40,151 nucleotides of DNA, from NCBI GenBank assembly GCA_017503235.1, contig JAFVTL010000038.1, positions 1-40,151 on the forward strand, read 5' to 3'. The position numbers and the translations under genes are program-made. Within the stretch, counting starts at the first letter, position 1. Every line of letters begins with the position of its first letter. The notes under the pieces were generated by a model that made no database searches, was not told the DNA's origin, and saw only the letters and a program-made list of their open reading frames with translations. This DNA is from Bacteroidaceae bacterium (lineage in GTDB: Bacteria > Bacteroidota > Bacteroidia > Bacteroidales > Bacteroidaceae). This document shows positions 1 through 7,046 of the stretch, piece by piece.

Positions 1-81
1 AAGAGCATCAAATTGCTCCATAATAGAAAAAATTCCTCCAAAAGGAGTGAGTTTCTCAGATTTTATTTGTATCTTTGCCAT
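1..81 (-). CDS. IS1380-family-like transposase, N-terminal fragment
   Basis: Too short for an ordinary ORF search. On the minus strand an ATG at 81-79 opens a frame that runs without a stop to base 1 and continues outside the window. The 27 visible residues start MAKIQIKSEKLTPFGGIF and continue SIMEQFDAL. This N-terminus is what I associate with DDE transposases of IS1380-like elements in Bacteroides. Only the extreme N-terminus is visible, so the catalytic residues cannot be checked and it is unknown whether the gene is intact. The assignment depends on this short stretch alone. Confidence 0.65.
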   Translation of the reverse strand, partial: MAKIQIKSEKLTPFGGIFSIMEQFDAL

Positions 82-151
82 GTCATATTAGAGTTTTGCT
101 TGTCTTCTTTTCGCAACACTAAGGTAAGTGAAAATTCTGATATGGCAAAAT

Positions 152-176
152 CCTGGGCAACTTTTTGTTGCTCAGG
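152..176. repeat. stem-loop inside the IS end
   Basis: CCTGGGCAAC at 152-161 and GTTGCTCAGG at 167-176 form a 10-bp stem (one G-T pair) around a TTTTT loop. It lies between the IS terminus and the transposase start. Hairpins in this position in other IS families can hide the transposase start from read-through transcription; that role here is inference. No T-run follows on either side, so it is not called a terminator. Confidence 0.5.
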
Positions 177-253
177 CACTTATAAATAATGTTAAACTAT
201 AGTGTTGCGGAATTAAGGTTTAAAAGAAAATGCATATTTTTTTACACAAACCC

Positions 254-284
254 TTTGCCAATTAAAAAAAAGCAGTTAATTTTG
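254..284 (+). promoter_or_regulatory. promoter of the surface operon
   Basis: TTTG at 254-257 and TAATTTTG at 277-284 fit the Bacteroidetes -33/-7 consensus with a 19-base spacer. Transcription would start near 291, giving a leader of about 54 bases before the ATG at 345. The promoter lies about 45 bases inside the chromosomal side of the IS end, so it is probably native and not carried by the IS. Confidence 0.65.
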
Positions 285-303
285 CACAGAAAATGTATAC
301 TAT

Positions 304-324
304 CTACGTACGTAAATTACGTAG
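304..324. repeat. short inverted repeat in the operon leader
   Basis: CTACGTA at 304-310 and TACGTAG at 318-324 are exact inverted repeats around a 7-base centre, and the left arm runs on as ACGTACGT (306-313). It lies just downstream of the predicted start point. It could be an operator or an RNA hairpin. The ACGTACGT core also resembles the recombination sites of Bacteroides invertible promoters, but no partner copy is visible in the window. Confidence 0.45.
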
Positions 325-344
325 GAAGTAGCTAGAATTTAGGA

Positions 345-1574
345 ATGAAAAGAACGTTCTTCAGGATAAATACAAACCGAATGTGGCTCTGCATGCTATT
401 GGCGGCCATTTATAGCCAAGTTGCGTGGGGACAGACAGGAGGAGAAACAACCACTGAAGAACTGGTTCAGATGGGGTTTGAAAACGTCAGATGGACCGAA
501 ACGGAAACAGAGAGAATCTACACGGTAGAGAATTCGGCCTACAAGCTGAACGGCGTAGGGGTGGCTAAAGCCATTGAAACCATTCAAAAAAACGGCTTGC
601 CCGAAGGAAAAACCTGCCGGCTGATTATTACCAAGTTGAACATTCCGCAGATTTCTCTCACTTGTACGGCACCCGAAGCGGATGACTCCGTGCAGGTAAG
701 CAACGAAGACTGGCGTGTAAGCTACGACTTGGACGACAGTTGGAAAGAAGTAAAGAAAGAAAAGAAGAAAAACAGTTCGCTGTTTAAAGTTGACATACTG
801 ATATACCCGCAGTTATCGTTCAAAAACTTGATTATCACACAGATATATCAAGTGTTGTTCGACCTGAGTCCGACCATCGAAGTATCCCTCTGGGAAGGGA
901 TGAAGTTGTCCGGACAGCTGAGGGTTCCCGTTTACAATGACGGGTACGGATACTTGGAAGACAAAATCCATCCGGGACATTTGACACTCTCCCAACGTTT
1001 CCGCTTACCTTATAATATATTCGGGAAAGTGACAGCAGGTTACTTTAACTTAGACAGATATGGATTTGACGTGCAGCTGATGCATCCGTTCAAGGACGAA
1101 CGTTTTTCGGTAGAAGCGAGAGTTGGATATACTGGTATTGGCTATTGGGAAGGATTCCACTTACATTACGACAAAACGATGAACTTCACCTGGTCGTTCG
1201 GAGGAAGCTTTTACTGGCCACAATACAATACCCAGTTCACGCTCAAGGCGCACCAATTCATCTTGGGAGAAAAAGGAGTACGGTTTGACATGATTCGCCA
1301 CTTCCGTTACGCATCCATCGGCTTTTATGCCATGAAAGCCCAGTATGCGAACTCGAACGGCGGATTCCGTTTTCAGGTGGCACTGCCGCCTTACAAGCAG
1401 AAACGGCATAAGTACATTCCGCGCATTTCGACCTCGAAGAATATGGGTATCGCCTACAATGCAGGTAATGAACGTTATTATTATAAACAATATACGGCAG
1501 AAGTGAGTGACAATATAATGGAGGACAATAGTTTTAATCCATTTTTTATAAAATCAGAAATTACTAATTATTAA
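345..1574 (+). CDS. YjbH-like outer-membrane protein
   Basis: A 409-residue protein. The first 30 residues form a signal peptide (basic start, hydrophobic stretch, cleavage near WGQ). The body is rich in alternating aromatic and polar residues, with many short strands ending in Tyr, Phe or Trp and a Tyr-rich C-terminal third, as expected for a beta-barrel. The order of a short N-terminal domain, a Lys-rich linker (residues about 130-145) and a barrel resembles the YjbH family, which in Enterobacteria is linked to exopolysaccharide production. Enterobacterial YjbH is about 700 residues, so this is a short version. It is the first gene of a three-gene operon, 21 bases before the lipoprotein gene. 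No yjbEFG partners or glycosyltransferases are visible. Family call is by recall; function is inferred. Confidence 0.55.
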   Translation: MKRTFFRINTNRMWLCMLLAAIYSQVAWGQTGGETTTEELVQMGFENVRWTETETERIYTVENSAYKLNGVGVAKAIETIQKNGLPEGKTCRLIITKLNIPQISLTCTAPEADDSVQVSNEDWRVSYDLDDSWKEVKKEKKKNSSLFKVDILIYPQLSFKNLIITQIYQVLFDLSPTIEVSLWEGMKLSGQLRVPVYNDGYGYLEDKIHPGHLTLSQRFRLPYNIFGKVTAGYFNLDRYGFDVQLMHPFKDERFSVEARVGYTGIGYWEGFHLHYDKTMNFTWSFGGSFYWPQYNTQFTLKAHQFILGEKGVRFDMIRHFRYASIGFYAMKAQYANSNGGFRFQVALPPYKQKRHKYIPRISTSKNMGIAYNAGNERYYYKQYTAEVSDNIMEDNSFNPFFIKSEITNY

Positions 1575-1595
1575 ACACTTTAATTAACAAACAAA

Positions 1596-3092
1596 ATGAG
1601 AACAAAAAATTTCTTTAAAGGATTAGCGGTTGCAGCCGTTGCCCTCGTTGGCGTTTTTGCAACCAGCTGTAGTGAAGAAGAATTGAACCTGAACGGTACC
1701 ATCAATGGTACACCGGTAGATCCTTACACTCCGACAGAATTGCCTGACGGCGTAGCTTATGCTGCTATCTCTGTAGTTGACTTGGGTGACCTCGGTTTGG
1801 GCTCTAAGGTATTGTACACTGGAATTAAGGACGTAACTGGTTTGGACGGTACTGAAATCGAATGTCCTGATTTCGATGACATGGAAGATTATGTAATTCC
1901 TGCAGCTCAAAAAATCAGCGTTCCTACTACTTTGCTTAAGGGTCAGTCTGTAACTATCCCAATGACTTTCTATGTAGTGAAGACTGAATCTGCTTTCGCT
2001 CATGTAGAATGGGATATCAACGATGCTAAGGACTGGGGATGGACAGAAGAAGGTAATCCTTATGTTTACAGCAAAGAAACTTGGAAGGGTACTGAAGAAG
2101 AAGACCTCCAGAACTTGAGCAACTACTGGAAAGATATCCAAGTAAGATACAGCGTTCCTCTCGCATATTTCGTAGAAGTATTGGGTGAAACTGAAGCTCC
2201 AGAAGGTGGCGAAGGTGAAGAACCAGGTGAAGGTGAAGGCGAAGGCGAAGGTGAAGAACCAGGCGAAGGCGAAGGCGAAGCAACTGAAGGTGAAGTTGTA
2301 TTGTCATTCGATTTCGAAGATGGTAAAGCTAACTTCTTCTCTTGGAACTTGACTTCTGTTGAAGCAGCAGAAGGTGCATGTAAAGCCGTTGTTCCAGAAG
2401 CAAAAAATACATATGACGCTCAATTGGCATACGACGTAACTACTCCATTCACACTCGACCAAGAATATAAGGTTGTATTCAAGGTAAAGGGTTCTGCTGA
2501 AGGTAAAGCTGATTTGGTATTCCAGACTCCAAACCCAGACTTGGGTTATCCTGTAGCAGGCTCATTTGGCGAATTTACTATTACAACAGATTGGACAGAT
2601 GTTGAATTGACTACAACATGTACAAGAGACGATGCAACTCGTTTGATTTTCTCATTCGGTACTATGTTTGTTGGTGACCTCTACATCGATGACTTCCAAT
2701 TGATCGCTGTTGCTCCTGCTGCTAAGGCTGCTGCTACAACTGCTGAAGAAATCGTTGCTGCTTACGTTAAGAACATTGTAATGCCTGAATATGGTGTTGA
2801 AGGTGACAGCTATTCTCAAATCGCTGGTCCTGTAACATTGTTCTCTGGTGGTTGCGTTGACTTCACTAAGACTATCTACAGCACTAAGCCGACATATGTA
2901 TTCACATACATGGGCGAAGAAGTTGAAGTAACATTCGAACAAATCATGTATGCATTCGGTGTATTGGGTACTCCATATGCTATCCCTGGACATGAAAGTG
3001 AATACGAACACAGCGAAGGTCACGGTCACTTCCAACACGACCAACACGGTAACGATATGAACGCTGGTGGTGGTATCGTATCATTCGAATAA
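1596..3092 (+). CDS. predicted surface lipoprotein, DUF3869-like, with carbohydrate-binding-like insert
   Basis: A 498-residue lipoprotein. The lipobox ends ATSC with Cys25, followed by Ser-Glu-Glu-Glu, which resembles the acidic signal that sends Bacteroidetes lipoproteins to the cell surface. Residues about 30-200 resemble DUF3869 proteins of gut Bacteroides. Residues about 202-233 are almost only Glu and Gly (with Pro), coded by a GAAGGN hexamer repeat. Residues about 234-370 look like a beta-sandwich of the CBM4/9 type: 'FDFEDG' near the start, 'YIDDFQL' at the end. Residues about 380-498 seem to resume the DUF3869-like part and end in a His-rich tail. Codons are strongly biased to GCT, GGT, GAA, AAG and TTG, suggesting high expression. 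It lies between the YjbH-like and OmpA-like genes, so a role in binding or holding surface glycans is plausible but unproven. Confidence 0.6.
   Translation: MRTKNFFKGLAVAAVALVGVFATSCSEEELNLNGTINGTPVDPYTPTELPDGVAYAAISVVDLGDLGLGSKVLYTGIKDVTGLDGTEIECPDFDDMEDYVIPAAQKISVPTTLLKGQSVTIPMTFYVVKTESAFAHVEWDINDAKDWGWTEEGNPYVYSKETWKGTEEEDLQNLSNYWKDIQVRYSVPLAYFVEVLGETEAPEGGEGEEPGEGEGEGEGEEPGEGEGEATEGEVVLSFDFEDGKANFFSWNLTSVEAAEGACKAVVPEAKNTYDAQLAYDVTTPFTLDQEYKVVFKVKGSAEGKADLVFQTPNPDLGYPVAGSFGEFTITTDWTDVELTTTCTRDDATRLIFSFGTMFVGDLYIDDFQLIAVAPAAKAAATTAEEIVAAYVKNIVMPEYGVEGDSYSQIAGPVTLFSGGCVDFTKTIYSTKPTYVFTYMGEEVEVTFEQIMYAFGVLGTPYAIPGHESEYEHSEGHGHFQHDQHGNDMNAGGGIVSFE
2202..2291 (+). repeat. in-frame GAAGGN hexamer repeat
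   Basis: An array of GAAGGT/GAAGGC units interrupted twice by GAAGAACCAGG, coding for the Glu-Gly tract of the lipoprotein. Units of six bases change length without breaking the frame, so the tract could vary in length between strains. Confidence 0.8.
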
Positions 3093-3136
3093 TCAAACGT
3101 ATAAAAGAAGTCTAAATTTCTAATAATACAAGAAAG

Positions 3137-4255
3137 ATGAAAAGTAAAATCATGATATTGTCTCTGTTGTTTGCTGGAGCTTGTGCTACAGCAAACGCAC
3201 AGGACGCAAAGGACAACTACTATACCCAGAAGTGGACCGATAATATCTATTTCGGTGCTGGTATTGGTGGAATGGCCGTATTCAACGATGGTATGAATAC
3301 CCCAACATTCAACTTCAACATCACAGTTGGTAAGCAAATCACTCCGGTATGGGGTGTTCGCGCACAGTTCGGAGGTCTCTGGCAGAGCCTTGACGACCAA
3401 GAAGGTAGAAACAACTACCACGCATATTGCAAGAAGTTCGGTGAATTCAACCTCGATGCTACTTTGAGCTTGACTAACCTGATTTTGGGTTACAATCCTG
3501 ACCGTGCTCTTGATTTCTATGCATTTGCTGGTCCTACTATGAATATTTCTAAGGCCGTTGGCGGTAACTATGAATTTTCTGGTACAAACGAACCTAACAC
3601 TACTACAAAGGTAGAAGGTGACTGGACATTTACTGAAGACGGCACAAAGGCTCGTTTCGGCGCTACAGCTGGTTTGGGCTTGGCTTACAATGTAAACGAA
3701 AAATGGGCTGTTAACGTAGAAGGTCGCTTTGGCGTTTCTCCTTCAATCTTCGGTTATGGTAGCGAATGCCGTACAGCTGAAGCTACTGGCCGTTTGACTC
3801 TTGGCTTCGCTTACACATTCGGTGGCAAGAAGTTTGCTAAGGTTGAAGACCGCGTAATCGAAAAGGTAGTAGAAAAGGAAATCATCAAGGAAGTTCCAGT
3901 GGAAGTGGTTAAGGAAATCATCAAGGAAGTTCCTGGTTCAGGTGCTGCAGCTATCTTCTTCAAGATTGGCAAGGCTGTCATCAGTGCAGAAGGCATGGTT
4001 AACGTGAAGTTGATGGCTAAAGTTATTAAGGATCAGCCTAATACTAAGTACAAAGTAGCTGGTTTCGCAGACAAGGGTACTGGTTCAGCTAAGACTAACC
4101 AAACATTGTCTGAAAAGCGTGCTCAGGCTGTTTACGATGCATTGGTTGCTGAAGGTGTAAATCCTGACCAACTTGAAAAGGTTGCTATGGGTGGTACAGA
4201 TCCTATGTTTGAAAAGGCATACTTGAACCGCGTAGTAATTTTGGAAGTTAAGTAA
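3137..4255 (+). CDS. OmpA-family outer-membrane protein
   Basis: A 372-residue protein with a signal peptide ending near ANAQ (residue 22). An N-terminal eight-strand-type barrel spans about residues 23-235. A Val/Lys/Glu linker follows with two similar repeats (EKEIIKEVP and VKEIIKEVP, about 240-268). A C-terminal OmpA-like peptidoglycan-binding domain contains 'GFADKGTG', 'NQTLSEKRAQAV' and 'LNRVV', positions that normally contact diaminopimelate. It would tie the outer membrane to the cell wall and form the barrel partner of the surface operon. It starts 44 bases after the lipoprotein gene, shares its highly biased codon use, and is followed by a strong terminator, so it is the last gene of the operon. 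Confidence 0.85.
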   Translation: MKSKIMILSLLFAGACATANAQDAKDNYYTQKWTDNIYFGAGIGGMAVFNDGMNTPTFNFNITVGKQITPVWGVRAQFGGLWQSLDDQEGRNNYHAYCKKFGEFNLDATLSLTNLILGYNPDRALDFYAFAGPTMNISKAVGGNYEFSGTNEPNTTTKVEGDWTFTEDGTKARFGATAGLGLAYNVNEKWAVNVEGRFGVSPSIFGYGSECRTAEATGRLTLGFAYTFGGKKFAKVEDRVIEKVVEKEIIKEVPVEVVKEIIKEVPGSGAAAIFFKIGKAVISAEGMVNVKLMAKVIKDQPNTKYKVAGFADKGTGSAKTNQTLSEKRAQAVYDALVAEGVNPDQLEKVAMGGTDPMFEKAYLNRVVILEVK

Positions 4256-4279
4256 TCAGACTTACAACCATAAACAAGA

Positions 4280-4317
4280 GAAGTGGATGTGTCAAAAGCG
4301 CATCCACTTCTTTTTTT
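4280..4317 (+). terminator. rho-independent terminator of the surface operon
   Basis: GAAGTGGATG (4280-4289) pairs perfectly with CATCCACTTC (4301-4310), followed by seven T. It sits 25 bases after the OmpA-family stop codon. Confidence 0.9.
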
Positions 4318-4399
4318 AGGCACGGATTACACGGATTTCACGGATAAAATAGATGTAAACATACACTAAAAGCCGTGTTAATCCGTGTAATCCGTGCCT
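4318..4399. repeat. dispersed palindromic repeat, copy 1
   Basis: AGGCACGGATTACACGGAT (4318-4336) is exactly complementary to 4381-4399, a 19-bp stem around a 44-base A+T-rich centre. ACGGAT recurs within each arm. A related element lies at 36994-37066 with the same outer AGGCACGGAT and the same ATAAAAT after the left arm, so this is a family of intergenic repeats. Together with the adjacent terminator and the cls promoter it accounts for most of the 319-base gap 4256-4574. Confidence 0.8.
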
Positions 4400-4524
4400 A
4401 AAAACATTTATGACACACCTGCTTCTTTTACAATAAAACTTTTCCCATAAAAGGGAGACAAGCGAAGCGGAGGGGGTATAATCTGTTCCATTTTTCCGAA
4501 ATAAACAGCTATTCGGGTACAAAC

Positions 4525-4555
4525 TTGGTATTTGAAAAAATAATGAATACCTTTG
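4525..4555 (+). promoter_or_regulatory. promoter of the PLD/cardiolipin synthase-like gene
   Basis: TTG at 4525-4527 and TACCTTTG at 4548-4555 with a 20-base spacer match the Bacteroidetes promoter consensus. The start point would be near 4562, a leader of about 13 bases. Confidence 0.6.
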
Positions 4556-4574
4556 CAGCCTGAAAAAATATGAG

Positions 4575-5828
4575 ATGAAGGTTATCAAAAGAAAACATAT
4601 ACAAACATACTTATTCCTGCTGGCCATCGCCCTGCTGACGTGCAAACAGGCTTACGCCCAAAGCGACTCCCTATTAGCAGCCTACTTGAAAGAAAACTAC
4701 GGAATTTGCGTCAGCCAACACAACGATGCCAAACTGCTGATGAGCGGCCACGACAAGTTTGAGGACTTGTTTACTGAAATACGCAAGGCCAAGCATCACA
4801 TTCACTTGGAATATTTCAACTTCCGCAATGACTCCATTGCCAACCTCCTATTTGACATCTTAGCTCAAAAAGCAAGTGAAGGCATAGAAGTCAGGGCCAT
4901 GTTTGACGCTTTCGGCAACAGCTCAAACAACAAACCCTTAAAGAAAAGACACCTCAAGAAAATACAGGAATCAGGGATTGAAATCGTCAAATTCGACCCC
5001 ATCAGATTCCCATTCATCAATCACGCCTTTCACCGCGACCATCGGAAAATAGTTGTTATTGATGGTAAGATTGGCTATACAGGAGGAATGAACATAGCTG
5101 ACTACTACATAGACGGCTTACCCGAAATAGGCGAATGGAGGGATATGCACATTAAGATTGAAGGCAACGCCGTACACCAGCTGCAAGACATTTTCTTATC
5201 CATGTGGAACGAAGAAACCAAACAAAGCATCGGTGGTGCAGCCTATTACCCGATAAACGATGATTCGAGTTTAAAAAGGAACAAGAAGATTGCCATCGTA
5301 GACAGAGTACCAAGGAAAACAGCAAACATCATGCGACGAACCTATGCCGAGGCTATCCAAACGGCAGAAGACAAAGTGCAAATCATCAATCCATACTTCA
5401 CTCCCACCCGAATCATCAAAAAAGCCATCAAGAAAGCATTAAAGAAAGGCGTGAAGGTGGAAATTATGATACCCGGCAAATCGGACATACCATTCACACC
5501 GGATGCAGCCTTTTACATCGCCAATCAATTAAGAAAGAAAGGCGCGGACATCTATGTATATAATGGAGGATTCCATCACTCCAAAATCATGATGGTAGAC
5601 AGCAGTTATTGTACCGTAGGGAGCACCAATCTGAACAGCCGTAGCCTGAGATATGACTACGAAGTGAACGCTTTCATCTTTGACCACGATATCACCCACG
5701 AACTGATAAACATGTTTGAGGAAGATCAAATGGAGAGCACACTGCTCACTAAGGAAGAATACAAGAAACGCTCAGCATGGAGACGTTTTGTCGGATGGTT
5801 TGCCCATCTTCTGACACCTTTTCTCTAG
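4575..5828 (+). CDS. phospholipase D-family protein, cardiolipin synthase-like
   Basis: A 417-residue protein with two complete HKD motifs: HRKIVVID at 156-163 followed by Gly-Gly, and HSKIMMVD at 335-342 followed by GSTNLNSRS. Both catalytic histidines and lysines are present, so a phosphatidyl-transferase or phospholipase D reaction is expected, most likely cardiolipin synthesis. Bacterial ClsA enzymes begin with two membrane helices. Here there is a single N-terminal hydrophobic segment ending AYAQ (about residue 29) that reads as a signal peptide, so the enzyme would act in the periplasm. The C-terminus is amphipathic and aromatic (FVGWFAHLLTPFL) and may bind membrane. It has its own promoter and stands alone between the surface operon and holB. 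Confidence 0.8.
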   Translation: MKVIKRKHIQTYLFLLAIALLTCKQAYAQSDSLLAAYLKENYGICVSQHNDAKLLMSGHDKFEDLFTEIRKAKHHIHLEYFNFRNDSIANLLFDILAQKASEGIEVRAMFDAFGNSSNNKPLKKRHLKKIQESGIEIVKFDPIRFPFINHAFHRDHRKIVVIDGKIGYTGGMNIADYYIDGLPEIGEWRDMHIKIEGNAVHQLQDIFLSMWNEETKQSIGGAAYYPINDDSSLKRNKKIAIVDRVPRKTANIMRRTYAEAIQTAEDKVQIINPYFTPTRIIKKAIKKALKKGVKVEIMIPGKSDIPFTPDAAFYIANQLRKKGADIYVYNGGFHHSKIMMVDSSYCTVGSTNLNSRSLRYDYEVNAFIFDHDITHELINMFEEDQMESTLLTKEEYKKRSAWRRFVGWFAHLLTPFL

Positions 5829-5877
5829 TCCTACTGCAGTTTTGGGCGAAAAGGCTCAACGAATCAAAAGTTTTTAT

Positions 5878-5885
5878 TACATTTG
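5878..5885 (+). promoter_or_regulatory. -7 element before holB
   Basis: TACATTTG fits the TAnnTTTG consensus, 21 bases before the holB ATG. No convincing -33 element is seen at the expected distance. Confidence 0.45.
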
Positions 5886-5906
5886 TTCCTTGTAAATTGG
5901 TAGAAT

Positions 5907-7034
5907 ATGTATTTCAAGGACATTATAGGACAAGAAGAAGCAAAAGAACGCCTCATACAGAATGTAAAGGAGGGGAAAATTGCTCATGCCCAATTGTTTT
6001 GTGGCGGAGAAGGGATTGGAAAGCTTCCTTTGGCCATTGCCTATGCACGATACCTGTCTTGCCAGAATCCCAACGATGAAGATGCTTGCGGAAAATGTCC
6101 GAACTGCGTCAAGTTTGACAAATTAGCTCATCCTGACCTTCATTTCGTATTCCCGGTAGTCAAGAAAAAAAGTTCAAAGGAAACGGTAAGCGATGACTAT
6201 CTGCCAGAATGGAGGGAATTGTTGAAGGACACTCCTTATTTCAATCTACCCATGTGGCTACAAGCAATGGGTACAGAAAATCAACAAGCGTTGATTTACG
6301 TGAAAGAAAGCGATGAAATCATCCGAAAGTTAAGCTTGAAGTCCAGCCAAGGAGGATACAAGATTATGATTATTTGGATGCCGGAAAAGATGAATACGGA
6401 ATGCAGCAACAAGCTTCTGAAACTATTGGAAGAGCCACCGGCACAAACCTTATTCCTCTTAGTATCTGAAGAGCCTGATGCACTGCTGACAACCATACAG
6501 AGCCGTACACAGCGAATTCAATTACATGGCATCCGGGAAGAAGCCATCGCAACACAACTGGTACAACGCTATGGAGTACAACAAGAAGATGCAGTACACA
6601 TCGCCCATCTGTCAGCCGGCAATTTTCTGAAAGCATTGGAAACTATCCATTTGAATGAGGACAGCAAACAATTCTTCGAACTGTTTGTCAACTTGATGCG
6701 ATTGGCATACCAACGGAAAATACGGGAGATGAAGCAATGGAGTGAAACATTGGCTGCCATGGGTAGGGAAAAGCAAAAGAATTTTCTGAACTACAGCCAA
6801 CAGATGCTGCGCGAGAACTTCATCTACAACTTTCGAGATTCGTCTTTAGTATATATGAATGCTGAAGAACGCAACTTCTCAAGCCGATTTGCACCTTTCG
6901 TCAACGAAAAGAATGTGATAGGCATTATGAACGAATTAAGCGAAGCACAGCGACACATCGAACAGAATGTAAATGCGAAAATGGTATTCTTTGATTTCGC
7001 ATTGAAAATGATAGTGCTGCTGGTGCAAAAATAA
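5907..7034 (+). CDS. holB: DNA polymerase III delta' subunit
   Basis: A 375-residue AAA+ clamp-loader subunit. Visible are the opening 'DIIGQEEAK', the altered P-loop GGEGIGKLPLA (residues about 32-42, Lys present but the following Thr/Ser replaced by Leu, as expected for a delta' that need not hydrolyse ATP), a four-Cys zinc module (Cys pairs around residues 52-66, ending CGKCPNC), 'KLLKLLEEPP' and 'TTIQSRTQRI'. The last occupies the sensor position where clamp loaders usually have SRC; here Cys is Thr. With DnaX and delta it would load the sliding clamp. It is followed 12 bases later by the RicT/PSP1 gene, the same order as holB-yaaT in Bacillus subtilis. Confidence 0.9.
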   Translation: MYFKDIIGQEEAKERLIQNVKEGKIAHAQLFCGGEGIGKLPLAIAYARYLSCQNPNDEDACGKCPNCVKFDKLAHPDLHFVFPVVKKKSSKETVSDDYLPEWRELLKDTPYFNLPMWLQAMGTENQQALIYVKESDEIIRKLSLKSSQGGYKIMIIWMPEKMNTECSNKLLKLLEEPPAQTLFLLVSEEPDALLTTIQSRTQRIQLHGIREEAIATQLVQRYGVQQEDAVHIAHLSAGNFLKALETIHLNEDSKQFFELFVNLMRLAYQRKIREMKQWSETLAAMGREKQKNFLNYSQQMLRENFIYNFRDSSLVYMNAEERNFSSRFAPFVNEKNVIGIMNELSEAQRHIEQNVNAKMVFFDFALKMIVLLVQK

Positions 7035-7046
7035 TGAATTAGATAT

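Larger units (their letters stand above)
1..210 (-). mobile_element. IS1380-family-like insertion sequence, 5' end (partial)
   Basis: This is the transposase-proximal end of an insertion sequence cut by the left window edge. It holds the first 27 codons of the transposase (see CDS) and about 130 bases of terminal DNA. The outer end is placed at base 210 because the sequence read inward on the minus strand there is CCGCAACACTATAG. The core CGCAACACTA recurs in the opposite orientation at 112-121, and termini beginning with CC are usual for the IS1380 family. The target-site duplication cannot be confirmed because the other end is outside the window. The element sits directly upstream of the surface operon starting at 345. 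The family call rests on recall of Bacteroides IS1380-type transposase N-termini. Confidence 0.65.

Noticed and set aside
2202-2291. CRISPR or intergenic tandem array
   Set aside because: The repeat is in frame inside a coding sequence and encodes a Glu-Gly linker.
1623-3421. Several long reverse-strand reading frames opposite the lipoprotein and OmpA genes
   Set aside because: They mirror the biased codon use of the forward genes, and give Leu/Arg or Ser/Cys-rich peptides with no recognisable domain.
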